This document shows, in pieces, positions 48,814-62,448 of a stretch of 64,000 bases of DNA. The translations under genes and the position numbers were made by a program. The notes beneath the pieces were generated by a model. It searched no databases. It was not told where the DNA came from and saw only the letters and a list, made by a program, of their open reading frames with translations. The stretch covers positions 20,369,001-20,433,000 of the forward strand of contig JAWUZG010000013.1 in assembly GCA_036785705.1 (NCBI GenBank), given 5' to 3'. The stretch comes from Acanthornis magna (taxonomy: Eukaryota; Chordata; Aves; Passeriformes; Acanthizidae). How positions within the stretch are numbered: position 1 is the first letter of the stretch; every line of letters starts with the position of its first letter.

Positions 48814-51530
48814 AGCATCAAAGGTGTTTAATTTGTGTGACTCACCCCCTTTTTCTGTGTTATTTATTTAAAGCCACAATATGGAATATTTTATTAAATT
48901 CATCAGATGAACAAATCAGCTGCCACATTTTACTGCTTTCTGTAGAGACTCCTATTTTTATTTAAAGGTATTTGTATCTATGCCCCCCTATAGGAGGTAC
49001 CCCTGCATACAGAGAAGTATAGCAAAGGCAATCCCAACCCTACAGTTAAAAAAAAAATCAGAATAAATGAAGGGGAAGGGAAACAGGTTGGAAAGGAAAC
49101 TTTTTATTGAATTACCCAACCAAGTAGCTCCATGTTATTAAAAACAACCAAGAATAAAGGGGGTCTTCTATTTTGAGAGACAACAGTCCAATTTCATTTT
49201 GTGGCTAGGTTATTATATTTCTTTAATAATCCAGTGCTTGCAAAAGGCACCCACAACAGAGAGTTTCTAAGACATCCACATATCTGTCTGGAATCAAGGC
49301 TAATTTTATTGTTGACTAAAGGTTATATTGCATTCCCAATTATGTGACTGGCTGGAAAGCAAGAATTGTGTCACGTCCAGCATTTCTTTTCTCGTGGTCC
49401 TTTGAACGCCACCTGGAAACTGAAAACTCTGCAGCGAAAGGTTCCTATCTGATCAGTGCAAAGGGAAGTTATCACTCGTGCTGCAACCTCACAGTCCTGT
49501 CCCTGTGCCTTTCTGTGGCTCGGCTCATTCACAGCCAGCCAGATGCACTAATTAACCTTTTCAGGCTGGGGCAAGGCTTTCAGTCCCAAAAACTCACACT
49601 GCAGACTTCCAAAGACCACCTTGGTTTTGGGGAAGAGAGCAACAGTCATGGAAATGCTGGACAAGATGGAATGATTCAGATGGGAATTTTAAGTTTTTAC
49701 CAGGAAAAGTGTTTGATTCCCAGCATAAGGAGGTAAACACAGCTCAGACTTTCTAAATACAAAACTCAGGGGAAGGAACGACAGAAACAGGGTGAGAGTG
49801 TTTTACTCTTGGGTATTTTTATCACCAATCTCATAAAGAGTCAGTAACACATCAGCAAAGATAAAGCCACAGCAGAAGGGAGGGAGTCATAGATTGAATT
49901 TTTTTGGGATGAGCACTTCAGTCACAACTGCCATGGATGTCAAAGTTTTTGGTGTGGGTGCACTATTTCAGTGTTATCAGTTACATGAATCCTGTTGATA
50001 GGACAGAAGAAAAATCAACGTCCCCCCACTCAAGCACTGAGTCTCTCACTAAAATCTAAAATAAAACCGGTTTACTCTCATTGCTTAAAGCAAGCATGAG
50101 GCAGAGGAGCAGCTCAGAGCTCCTGAGACAGAAACCCTTGGGTGTGAGCATCCCTAGAGCTGAGCACAGGCCCAGTGATATCGGGAGGGAGCCAATATCT
50201 CGCCCCAGGCAGCTGCTGCTGTGCTCCAGCTGTCCTTATCTAGGAGTGAATTATGGCAAAGGGCCTGATTTCTTTCCCTCTCCACGTACAACTTGTCATT
50301 TTATTAACTCTGAGCTCCTGGTTGTGGCCCATTTCACAATTTCTCTGAGATCCAGCTCTGCGATGCCAAAGTTCAATATCGAAAATGTAAACTTATCAGA
50401 CCATGGCCTGCAATGGGACTGGTAGAAAATTGATTTCTAGCTCAGTAACTCCACTGAATTGCAGAATTTTTTTTCTGCTATCAAATCTTTATATTCCTGC
50501 AAACTAGTATATAAAATGGATGACCCCTAAAAAACAAATAATTACCAAAGCTGATCCATCATACTTAAAACAGTACTCTACTCTTGCTTGAGATCATTTA
50601 ATAAATAGCAGCTTTTGACAATTTTTCAGGTGCTATAAATTGAAAAATAACCTAGACACTGACTTGTGGGCTAAAGAACTCCCCGAATGACAGCTCCACA
50701 AACCTGCCTTGCTTTGACCTCCAAGCAGAATTTGACTAAGCAACTTTTCAATGGAAAATCGGATTTGGTTTCAACTCCAGACTGTATTGATGTCCTCAGT
50801 GAAGAAGAGATACAAAAATAAAATCGGAGACTTATCTTTTCTAAACCGTATTGCAGCATTTAATGAAAAATGAATTCACTCATCTCTCACCAAAAAAAAA
50901 ATCTTTCAGGCAACAAAATGCACTGTCATTATTAATCACAACTTGCTGCCATTATGCAAACAGATATTGTTTTTTAGGTAGGAAAACCATTCATTAGCTG
51001 CACACATATTCCTGTTAACTCAGGTAAATCTCTGAAAGACTCATGTGTTTCATTTATTTCCTTTTACTTCCTTCAGGAGTCTCTGCAGCCTTCCTGCTTC
51101 TAAAACAAATGACTATTTTCTCCCGAGCTGATTTTGAAGGAGATATGAGCACCCAGCAAAATGAAAGCACTGAAAGCTTTCAAAATGATTGCTTTACTTG
51201 GGGTGTCTGGAGCTATAATGAAGATGCTTTTTCAGAAGTAAGATGTTATGCAGAGAAATAATTCCTTCCCCTGATCCCAGCAAAGCCCATTATGGATGGG
51301 AACACAAAGCACGAAGTCTCTGCTGACAGTGTCAGTAAGTAAATACCATAACATAACAAATACTTTATGGGACTTAGGCAGATTTAAAAGATAAGCTTTG
51401 TAATTAAAATGGCTTGCTGCATTATTTCTAATTAAGGCATTCATGCTGTCAGAGGACAAAAACATTCCTGCGTTAAGGGGGTTTTATTTGTAAAAAGCAG
51501 GTTTTAACTACATATTTTAACAAGCCTTAT

Positions 51531-51592
51531 TTTGTATACATACATATTTATATGTGTACATAAATATACATATACATACACACAAATACAAT
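51531..51592. repeat. TA/TACA-rich simple repeat
   Basis: Imperfect tatacata/acatacac repeat. Confidence 0.8.
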
Positions 51593-52073
51593 TACGAAGT
51601 ACATCCATAACACACTTATGGCCTGGATTTAAAAATAAACTCAACCAACATCCTCTCCCAAACCCCAGCCATGACTTCCCCAGTGAGCAGAGACACCCAA
51701 GCCTTCAAACCTCTGACATGAACTTTTGCACTATCAAAATCAGATATTATGAGTGGTTTTTTTTCTCAAACAGAGCCTGGACTCTTCTCTGTAACTGATC
51801 ACCAATGGCTGCCTTAATTATCAAATTTTAATGAATCTATTGCCAAGAAGCTCCAAAAAACTTCCAAATTTTAGAAGTCCCCAGAGCTCACCTTTAAAGT
51901 CTCCCTCTAAAAATTCATGTGTAGGATCAGAGCAGTCAGAAAGACACTGAAGGCAACAATAAAAAAAGATCACACGTTGAGCTGTTTCATCCCAGGGCTC
52001 AGATCCTGGCAGAGAACCCTTTGGATTTGAAGGACGAAGCATCACCTACCTACCCACGGCAGCCCAACCTTAC

Positions 52074-52152
52074 CGTGAGATTGCGCGTGAGAACCACGTC
52101 AGTGCCGTCCTTCAGATAATGGGTCTCTGTGAAGCCTCTGGATAACAGGCCC
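52074..52152 (-). CDS. ADAM12: ADAM12 exon 4 (prodomain)
   Basis: This 79-nt exon begins with the last base of a split codon and then encodes 26 residues, GLLSRGFTETHYLKDGTDVV followed by LTRNLT. It matches the prodomain stretch that contains FTETHYL.DGTDV in vertebrate ADAM12. The acceptor is a pyrimidine-rich ...ttttttccag and the donor is gtaagg, and the exon ends on a complete codon. NLT at the end is a possible N-glycosylation sequon. In human the distal donor of this exon adds nine bases encoding Val-Ile-Leu. Here the next nine bases read GTAAGGTTG and are not followed by GT, so that longer form cannot be made in the same way. Exon 3 was searched for to the right and not found, so intron 3 runs off the window. 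Confidence 0.95.
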
Positions 52153-53395
52153 CTGGAAAAAAACAGAGCACATGGAATATTAAGGTCACCTCACCTTGAA
52201 TTTATCCTTCAGTAGTTCCATTTGAGATAAGGATCAAAGCAGGGCGTTAGGGATACAATGACTGTGGGGAATAAGGGGAAATAGAACTCCAAATATTGAA
52301 GCTGCAGGACGTGAACACTTCCTGTGGTAATTGTGAAAAGACTGCAAGTTTCCAGACTGTTTTCTCTTCCAAATGAGGGCTGCGTGCCAGCACATTTCAG
52401 TGTTGAATCTTCCATGTAATTTTCAACACATTTTAGGTTAAATGGGAAATCTGGGGTTTGGAGTATTGTTAAGTAATGGTGTTTTGTTGGAAAGGAAAAT
52501 GTTTTCCCTGTGTTCCTTATTTTCCCATCTAATCTGTTGTATCCATCAGCAAGTGACCACCCAAAGACCAATTTAGCTCTTGGTGAGTGAAACAAACTCC
52601 TTCCATTCACACTCCAGGGAAAACATTCCATGAGCATCACAGAATTTACAGCACTGGATTGATTCTGATCATCTGAAAGGACATTCACGAATGGAAATGT
52701 AACAATTTCACAGGAGACTGTGCAAGATCATGTCTGGGATGAGGCAGTTTGTTCCCATTCTCTCCACACTTCCCCTCCTGCCTTTGGCAATGAGATAAAA
52801 AATTCTGACTTGCAATTGTTATTTTCCAGGAATCTCCAGGGAGGGGCACATGCGTGACAACTACGAAAAGTTCTTTTTTTGTAGGGAACTCATGGAAGAG
52901 AGAAAGCTGCATCTGCCTTTTCTTTCAAAGTCTTGCTATTGATCTGTTTCTCGACTCCTTATCTAAAGAGCATTTCTCACAAAGCCAGAAGGAGGACCAC
53001 CCATTCACATTTACTCCTAACACAGGTCTCAAACTGTGCTCCCGATCACAAACATCCTTGAGTTTTGATAAAATTTCTGCTGAACTGCAAAAGCATAATA
53101 TAGAGGAAGCAAAAAGTGCCACCATCACCTTCAGAAAACTGGAGAGTGAAGAATATTGAAAATCCTTGAGTCTGCTTTTCACAATGTTCATTCTGTTCCA
53201 CTTCAAAGAGGTGTTTCTCCCTTGGGTTGTTCATTTGAACAAACCAGGCCCTTTCTATTATTTAAAGCTGTTTAATGCTGCACCCTTGCAAATATTCTGG
53301 TGGGAAGCATTACACAGTCGTGGTACACGTTTCTTGTATTTGTATAAACATTAAAACTAGAGCATAAACACACATTTAATTTTCATTACTGATCA

Positions 53396-53465
53396 ATTGG
53401 CAGCACATTAATATCCAGTGGCTCCATCAGGATCTGGTTGTGCTAGGAACTCTACCAACACTTAT
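53396..53465. repeat. Possible ancient amniote interspersed repeat
   Basis: The stretch ggctccatcaggatctggtt followed by gtgctaggaactctaccaac resembles a repeat tail common in reptile genomes (ccattgtgctaggcactgta). It is short and diverged. I cannot name the family. Confidence 0.3.
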
Positions 53466-53940
53466 TAGGGAGAAAATCCAGCTTTAAAAGCCTCTATCTT
53501 GAGGTAGGGGGAAAAAAAAAGAATGAAACGAGACCAAAAACTAACAAGAAAATGAAAAAAGAAGAAAAGGAAGTGGCAAGACAAAAAATGAAGCCCCAAC
53601 ACAATTGTAGTGAGTATTCAAGTACAGATTCTCACATTTAACTTTTAAATTTTTCAACTTGTGGGAAATATGAGCATATTAATAGATATGGAATATTAAA
53701 ACACTGCAGCATCTAGTGGGTTCCCAGGAAATGGATCTCAGGCAGACACCACACCCACAGCAGGACTGGGGTGCCCAACCAAACACCCCGTGCTGATTCA
53801 GAGACACAATAATAAATTACACCAAGCAGCTCCACAGGGACACCTGGGCTGTCCCAGGGGACACTTGGCCACAGTGGTGATCTCACCTCTTGTGCCTCCA
53901 CAAGTCCTGCCAGGAACACACTGGGCTGTATCCAATCCAT

Positions 53941-54215
53941 CCTAGAATGGCCTGGGTTGGTGCCTTGAAGCTCATCCAGTGCCACCCCTGCCATGGCAGG
54001 GACACCTCCCACTGTCCCAGGCTGCTCCAAGCCCTGTCCAGCCTGGCCTTGGACACTGCCAGGGATCCAGGGGCAGCCACAGCTGCTCTGGGCACCTGTG
54101 CCCACCTTCACAGGGAACAATTCCTTCCCAATTTCCCGTCTGAGCCTGCTCTGTGTCAGTGTGAAGCCCCTCCTTTTGTCCTGTCACTGCATGCTCTTGC
54201 AAAAAGTCTCTCTCT
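53941..54215 (-). mobile_element. CR1 LINE 3' end fragment
   Basis: CR1 in minus orientation. It runs from cctagaatggcctgggttgg through gctgctccaagccctgtcca to tcttgcaaaaagtctctctc. Confidence 0.92.
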
Positions 54216-55122
54216 GTTTCCTACTGCCTCATTATCACAGAGAGCAGCCGCTTCCATAATTATCACCATTTATATAACAACGCTAAGTTCTGCATTTAGC
54301 AGGCGTTAATTATCTTTGTAAAGGCAAGATCCCATCGCTGAAGCCAACAGAGTTCTGCTCTGCACTTTCTGGAAGTGGGAATTCATACAGGACAGGGGAG
54401 TGAGCTTTATTCCATGGGACAAAGGTAACAGATGTAGCAGAAGGGCAAAGTGATTGAGCAACACTCTTGCTTTGTGCTCTGTCGTTTCCAAGGTGTTTGA
54501 CAGCAGCGATGACAAAGGTGACCTTTCTGCTGCTGCTCATTCTGCCCTCGGGCACAGATTTAGAAAATATTTCATAGATCCGTAGGTTTGAATACCTGAA
54601 GGGAGTTGTGATCACCAACCTGCCCTGCCCCATTACAGGGGTCATTCAACCCAAATTTATCTTCTGCTACAATGACAGGGAAGGAACCAGATCCATTTTC
54701 TTACTGTATGTAAAGAGCCCTTGCTTAGACCTCCCATGGTGATGGAGCTGTCACAAACCTGCAGGACTTTGACTAAGCCCAACCTAAACCCACTGCACTT
54801 TGTATCTATTTTAACTGTGCCAGCATTCACCTTCCAGCCACTGGATCTCATTCCCTCCCATCACAGCTTTATTTTCGCTCGAGCCTTCCATGGACAGCCC
54901 TACTCACTAAAGAGAGGAAACATAGCAGGTAAACAAATTCCTGCTGTAGCTGTCAGCAATGTCCCTGTCAGGATGGAAGTTTGATATCAACCCTGAAAAT
55001 ACTGGCTGGACATAAGAATTGCCAGTGTGAGCTGTAAAACACTGGTAAGAGCACCAAAATGATGGAATCCCACGGCTGGACTAACCCAAGGAAAGAAAAA
55101 TAATGCCCCAATGTGGAACACA

Positions 55123-55257
55123 AAGCTGTGGCTGCCCCTGGATCCCTGGCAGTGTCCAAGGCCAGGCTGGACAGGGCTTGGAGCAGCCTGGGACAGTGGG
55201 AGGTGTCCCTGCCCATGGCAGGGGTGGCACTGGATGGGATCCAACCCAAACCATTCT
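55123..55257 (+). mobile_element. CR1 LINE 3' end fragment
   Basis: CR1 in plus orientation. It runs from aagctgtggctgcccctgga through cccatggcaggggtggcact to atccaacccaaaccattct. Confidence 0.92.
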
Positions 55258-56193
55258 CTTATTAAATGATATCAAACAATGGAAATTTCACGTGCCCCTG
55301 GGAAAAGGAGAGAGTTTTCCAGGAGGCTGCACTAACCCTCCTTCATTTTGGAGACTAAGACATCACTGCACAGACATCTCCTCTGCTGCCACACTGCTGC
55401 TGCTGCCAGCCTGAGAACAAGCCAGGGAAAGGTTTTCTCCACGCTGTGGAGGGTGAGGGCCTCTCTGAGACACTGCCAGGGAGTCCAGCAGCTCCTGGCA
55501 GAGGAAGGAGCTGTTTTCCCCACGTGCAAAATGTCCAATATTCTAAAAGCTGTGTGGCTGTGTATGAAGGGTTGGTACCCAGGGACTGCAAGGCATCTCT
55601 TGGCAGGTTATGAAAATTAAGTGTAACAAGCACTCAAATTCCACTACTGAGTGTGCACCGCTTCACTTTCCAATTATGGCAATAATGTTTAACATACCAA
55701 ACAATCAATCCAGCATATGTATCTATTAGGTAATTTAATTACCCTCCCACCCCCCCCAAAGATATGCAATATAATGGATTGATTTACATTGCTGGTTTTG
55801 ACCCAGAGTAGAGGAGATTAATAGACGAAAGTAAATTAATTTAGATGGCAAGCTACTTAACCTAATTGGATCAATGTAATTCTGAAAGAGCAGGGATCAG
55901 AATAACATTAATATATCATAGAGCAATTCATCACCATGTCTGGAGTTTCAAATGTTGCCAGCTACAATGCTCAGCAGTACCAGATGATTATCAATACTTT
56001 GCCCTGCATGAAGAGACAGAAACAAATGCTGTGGAGAGCTGCATCAGCTGCTTGATGTGGTTTTAAAAAATCAGCTGAAACAACACTACAACTTTCTCAT
56101 TTATGCTCCAGAGATGCAAAAGTGCAATTCTTGAGCACAATTACTCACGTACTTAGTCACTGGCTTTGTCAGCACAGTGATTTTTTTCTCATT

Positions 56194-56281
56194 TCACAGA
56201 ATCACAGAATGGTTTGGGATGGAAGGGACTTTAAAGCTCATCCAGTTCCATCCCCTGCCATGGGCAGGGACACCTTCCACT
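56194..56281 (-). mobile_element. CR1 LINE 3' tip
   Basis: The last 88 bp of a CR1 in minus orientation. It begins tcacagaatcacagaatggt, the intact octamer tail repeat, which makes it one of the best-preserved 3' ends here. Confidence 0.92.
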
Positions 56282-59200
56282 AAAACAATTTGCTCAGGAT
56301 CAAATTTCCCAGAGCCAAATGAACAAGTAGAAGCTCCCACAGCCAAGAAGGATAAATTTTATGCCTCCTGATCTATGACAGACACAGCACAGGCTCCCTC
56401 ATCCTCTGTAAGTCAGTAGAAAGCTTCCATGTCAGATTTGCTGAAACATTTTCAGGTGTCAAGCAAGAAACCTAAGCCTCAGGGGATATGATGAATGTTA
56501 TTTAAACTTCTAATCCTCACCTTCCTGGCTCCCCACAAGGTGAAATCGAAGGTGGTTTGTTTGGGGAGGGGAAAAATGTCCTGGTTGGAGCACATCAGAT
56601 TTTTTCCTCAATCCATTTAATGACAGGAGTGGTAATTTAACACACTGCCTCTCACTTGCAAATGAGAAAATCAGTCTCTGCTCTCCAGGCACCGATATAT
56701 TATTTCAAAAGGTTATAATGATATTTCATCACCCAGGGAGCGTCAGACAGACAGTCACAGGAGTTAGAGATGGAAAAAATCTAGTGGATTGTAGAGAGGG
56801 CCTCCTGGAAGGCAAGTGTGCTATAGATCAAACCAGGCTCTGCCTCATCGAGCTGCAAATGTCAGCAGCAATGCTGATCCCACCACTGTCCAGGGGAGAT
56901 TACTCTGCATTCCAACAGATGTTTCTGTCATGAAGCATTTCCCAAAATCCAGCTTTTTCTAGTTTTTCCCCGTCCACTTCTTTCACCAGCTGAGACAATT
57001 GCTTTTTTTTTCGTGGTACATATGTCATTCACAGAGGCGCAGATTATTATCAAATTGTCCTTTAGCCATGCAGGCACCAAGCACAGAATATCAGGCTGTG
57101 AAAAAGGACAAGAACTGTGCACTTCTCACGTCAGTGCCACTCAGGAGAAAGCTCAGCATCCTCCCAGCAGGAGCAGACCCTGGGGTTCAGCATCACAGGA
57201 TGTCCCCCTGGTGTCTCAGGGTTTCAGTGCTGTGGAGAAGGTGCTGTGCCCTCCTGAGCTTTGGAGAGGAACACGACTTTGTGTGCTCCGAAGGCTGATT
57301 TTCTGCTTCCCCTTGCTTCCATTCACAGATCTGTCTAGTTACACTTCAAGAACACTAAAACTTTAAGTGTTTTCGGAAGAACATGAAACATTCCTATGCC
57401 TTTTTAAAGGACGGCAGTGAGCTGCTGTGCCTGCCCTGGGGACACTGAGCACGGCAGGGCAGAGGAGGTGCAGGGCTGGCTCAGGTGTGGCTCTGCTCCT
57501 CCCTCCCTTCCCCTCAGGAGTGCTGCAGCTCACACACACCTGACCTTTCCTCAGACTCCTTTTTGTCCTTCCCCATGATCAAGTGCCTCTTTTCTCCCCC
57601 ATTCAAGCCCTGCCTCGCTCTGTTGTACAAACTCTTATGAAAACCCTTCCGGCGATGCATTTGAAACCTTTCCTACCTGTGGGGGAGGCGAGCAGAGGGA
57701 AACAAGATGGTGAACAGGCAGCTACAACAAATGTCATTTATTCTGCCTGCTGACACCAGCCCACTCCATTAATTCTTAAGCATCTCAACTCAAGTCATTT
57801 TGACCTTTACACTGAAATTAGTTGTTATTTCTTCAATTGCTGTATTTTTTCCCAGGTACATCCAGAGGAATAAACAAGGCTGTCAAACCTGCTGCCTCTG
57901 CCCTGGTGGTCTCAGTGCAAGCAGCTCCTGCTACTCACAAAGGTGATATTCACAGAGGTGTTTTTTAATTCTTCTTTCTCATTTCAATGTAACAAACGAG
58001 TTCAGCATGGGTAATGAGTTTCCCATGCACAGGTACCTAACATTATTCTATTCACAAAACCACCTCATATTCTTTAAAAATGCCACATTCTTTCCCCTTG
58101 TTTAATTATCCTAAGTGATTTGAAATGCTTTTGGACATTTTCCCATTGAATGTCTCCACTTCATAATATCCTATCTGCCACACTCCAGTGTGCTGCCATA
58201 GAGGGGCTGCAATGTCATAATTGAAGAACCTGAGAGATTGAAATTTGCAGAGCTCAATTAGCACAACTATTCGGAGGAAAAGATGGGAGTCAAATAAAAC
58301 TGTAATAGCTGGGAAATCAGCCAAGCATCCCAAATTTCAATAGTAAATCTATGGTAGTAGCCTGCAGCCTATTTCACATGGTCTGGAGATAGACAATTTG
58401 AGTAGATCATACACCACATTTGAAAAATATGTCTCAGTGCTTGGACCCAGTCCTTTTGACGCAGAAATTCATATAATCCTGTGTCTACTGGAGTCCATGT
58501 TAAAATATATCCCCTTGCATGAGTGGAACAGAGCCTGGCCCACCGAGAGCCAATTCTGATAAACCCAAGCTGCAGGTGAGAGCATTCCCTGAGCTTCCCT
58601 GGGCAGTGTGCTGGAGCACAGGCACTCCCACCCTCAGCTGCTCTCTGCTGTGCTGGGAACAGGCAGAGAAGAGGGACAAATCCACCTTTTAAAGCCTCCA
58701 AGCACCCTGTGCTCATAAGTTGTCACCACCCGTGGTGGCAGCGTGCAGAAAGCCAAAGAATAGTCACAGCAAACAGATCTGAACAGCAGAGGGAGAAACC
58801 AGCCCAGGCTGGCACTCTCTGAGTGATTGAGAGCTTTCTTGTTTGCTGACTGCTGGGCAAAGAATCCATCAGCTTCACCTCCCCAGACCTCAGGAGGCAA
58901 AGATGGAAATGAAATCCAGCAGGTTGGTGGCCTCCCATGCTGTTCTGGACCCTGGGCGCACACCCTGCTTCCATCACTCCTTGTCACATTTATGACATCA
59001 TTTTCTTGCCAAAACTGTAGAATTTATTTATCACTCTAATTCCAAAATGTTAATGAAGAGACTGCTGCTAACCAGCGTGGTGGGGAAAGAATAAAGGCGA
59101 TAAATAACAAGTTTTCCAACAAAGTAGATGGGTAAAGACAAGTTTTCTCCTTAAAAAAGCTTAAACTTGGCCAAGACCCCCAGGGTATCCTAATGGGATG

Positions 59201-59706
59201 GGTTTAGGTGATCCTACTCCCAGGATGGTTACTGAGGGAAGAAGTGACACACAGGGCACGTGTGGGGGAACCAAAGGTAGATCTCCAAGGTTCACTCTGC
59301 CTCCACAAGAGAGCCCAGAGGCACAGCAGAACTGCTCCAGCAGGACAGGGAATGGCAGCACTTCCATGCTCCATCTCACACACACTCCAAAAACCAAACT
59401 CACAGCTGGATTGCCAGCATTCCCATGTGAACCTCAAACACCAGAAAATCCAAAAAGCACCTCTCTTGCAGTTGTCCTTGTGAGGAGTATTTCATACCAG
59501 CTCCCTGAGCTTCCCTGTGTGGTGGATTAATAGAAATCCTGTCACTGCTTCAGCTGGGCTGGGTGCCTTGAAAAGCAAACAGCTCAGGAAAGGCTCCTGA
59601 ATAACACCAACCACAAATTGTCAGCAACGGAGAGGTGATGCTGCTTACTGCCTGATGGGTTTTTTATGGGAAAACACAATTCTGTACATTCAGGTAAACC
59701 GTCTAG

Positions 59707-59761
59707 GCTGCCTGCTTTGGAGAGACTTCACTGCTGCCTGCTTTGGAGAGACTTTACTGCT
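59707..59761. repeat. 26-bp tandem duplication
   Basis: Two copies of gctgcctgctttggagagac, period 26. Confidence 0.85.
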
Positions 59762-62200
59762 CAAGCCCATTAAGTTCTTTCAACTTCGGGTAATAGAAGT
59801 GGCTTCAGTGAAACCCTGAAGCGACGTGCCAGAAGTGAAAGCATTCTGCTGGAAATAACCACGGAACTACTGCACCTCTGAAATATCTGTGGCAGAGATC
59901 AGAAGGAAAGTGCTCTGCTCCCCTCCAGGCTGAGCCCAGACCCATCTGTGCGAGTGAGAATTTGGAATTGGCTTTGGCTGGGCTAAAGGCTGACCCAGCT
60001 CTGGGGCTCTGGCTGCCCTTGCACGGATCTGCTCCTCAGATGGCAGAGCTGTGCCTCCTGATGAAAAGCACACTTCCATTATTATGCTTCCACTACAACT
60101 TGTACAAGATAATCCAAGAGCTTTTTATATCGTTCTGATCCTGCCTGCCCAATAGAATTGCAGATGGAGGAAACCCCAAACCACGAAATCAGGGCTCAAA
60201 AGGCTCCCCAGAACCACTGAGATGTTCCAGCAGCTAAGAGGCACATGTATCACAAGTGGCAGACATGATATTTGAATGGGTTGTTTTCCAACATCCCAGC
60301 ACTGCCTTTCATAAAACTAATTCTTCCTAGGCCCTGCAATGCTCCTAGGATGGCATATTTTCACTCAATAGTAAGTTTGGAGATACTGGGCTGGAAAGCT
60401 GTCAAATTCTATTTGAAATGTCTCAGTTAATTAAATATGTCACTCGTAGCTGAGTAAAATTATGCTGCTGAACAGATGTCACTGGGCAAATTGTCTGACT
60501 GTACTTACATCTGAACATTTTCAGACTACTACGGAATTCTGTTTAAAAGATCCAAGAAAACAGCTCTTCACACGGAAAATTTATAAACCTAGAAATCTAA
60601 GTAACTCCAATGAAAAATCAGAACTTATTAAAATAGAACTAACGAAATGCAAATAGTGCTGTGGGATTGCAAAAGGTTATTGCAAGCATCTGCAATACTT
60701 TCAGGAAGCCAGGCTCTCACAGTAATGAAAAGTCACTCAGCCTAAGTTTATCCTTAGACTCCAATCAACAATTACATCCTCTCTGTACCTTATTCTTGCT
60801 TTGGAGTGTGTGCCTGTAGGCTTGAATTTGCATTTTTAATTTTAAAGAAGTTTTATTGCCATTTCTGTCAATTTGTTGAAACATAAAATTGGTTTGTTTT
60901 GTTTTTTTTTACTAAACCCACAGCTTCCTCCTTGCCATGAGCATGAACCAATTGCTCTAAGCAGGCTGTGCTCACCTTTCACTTGCAGAATCATGGCCTT
61001 TTAGAGAGGTGTCTTCATTTTGCCCTGTGTCTCATTGTCCCCCTCATTAACCTTTCAAAATGCTGTGTGAAGAGGGCAGAGATTGTGAGGAGATCTTTGT
61101 ATTTAAATCTGTGTTTAAATCTCAAGCCCATAAATCTGCTTTAAAACTCAGTAGGTGCAAAAGCCCCAAAATGAGCTGCAGGTTGTCAGTCCAAAGGTCC
61201 ACCAAGCCTTAAATTCTGTTTTCAATGGTGGCCAATACTAAGGAAATAACTCAGGAAGAGGAGAGATGTTCTACATCTCCCCAAAATACTGTTCCTGCTC
61301 TGCCTCCCAAACACTGAGCAGCTGCTGGCACAGGGCACTTCAGTGTCCTGGAAAACCTGGAGGGATTTTTTGAGTAACATTAGGCTCTTGGAAGATTATG
61401 GCTCATTTCCAACTAATTCTGCTTCAAGATATGGCTTTAAATTGGGATGAGGTGATTCAAAACAAGGTACCAAGCAACAAGAAAGTTTACAGGGTGAAGC
61501 AGCTGAAAGGATGGGGGTTGAAATTTTCCTCCTTCCTTTCTCTTACTCATTAATTACATTGCTATGTTCCCTCCATTTTGCAAGGTTAACACTCCTTTTT
61601 CATCATGTCTCCATTGCCTCTCCTTTTCCATCCATTATTCCCTTCTTTCGTCACCTCTTGCATGCTGAGGTTTATTATTGCACTGTTCAATAGGAGAAAC
61701 ACTTTCCTTAGTACATAAAAACACAAAAAGCACCACGACCACATTGGTGCTTTTCTTAAACCAGCCTGGAACCTGCGGGCACCACAGCATGGAGTGAGGG
61801 TGGCAGCTCTCAGGGCACCAAGCTCCAGAAGATGTGACATCAGGGGGATCTTTGATGGAGATAGCCCTGCTCAACACCCCTGTCAGCTCCATCTTTGTGC
61901 TTTTCAGACAACAGAGGAAGAATAACCAGTGAAATCAGTAAGGATAAACTGATTTTTAATGTCTTTCTTTGCTTTTTCACCTCTCTGTCTGCTCTGCGCT
62001 TCCCCTGAATCTAATTCCTCGACTCTGCCGTGTGTCAGAACCCTTTATGAGCAAATGAAACCCATCAATTCAACAGCAGATGACTGCAGAGAGCATCAGA
62101 GCAGCGCCCGTGGCTTTGGAGAGGTGAGCCACGGCTCTGAGCCCCGAGCACGGCGGGGTTGCAGCAGATGGACGTGGGGAGGAAGGACACGCAAGGGCTG

Positions 62201-62448
62201 AGCCATCAGCATCCCTTACCTCCTTCCTGCACTACAAACAGAGAAAAACCCCACAGCATCAGCCATCAGCATCCCTCCTGCTCCCTGGACCACAAACACA
62301 AAGAAAAACCCTACAGCATCAGCCATCAGCATCCCTGTCCTCATCCCTCCACTACAAACACAAAGAAAAACCCCACAGCATCAGCCATCAACATCCTTCC
62401 TCTTCCTCCCTGGACCACAAACACAAAGAAAAACCCCACAGCATCAGC
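62201..62448. repeat. 60-64-bp minisatellite, 4 copies
   Basis: Four tandem copies, each starting agccatca(g/a)catcc and ending in aaaaaccccacagcatc. The start-to-start spacing is 60, 60 and 62 bp. A short ORF across it is a by-product of the repeat. Confidence 0.95.

Larger units (their letters stand above)
48455..52073 (-). other. ADAM12: ADAM12 intron 4
   Basis: A 3.6-kb intron with a 102-bp duplication near exon 5 and a TA-rich simple repeat. The stretch 48820-51530 shows nothing that I recognise. Confidence 0.85.

Noticed and set aside
51867..51900. Possible minus-strand exon near the ctcacct at 51888
   Set aside because: A donor-like site is present but there is no matching acceptor or coding frame nearby.
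58369..58716. 115-codon minus-strand ORF in intron 3
   Set aside because: No recognisable domain, no splice context. I considered a retroviral or LINE relic but found no ordered motifs.
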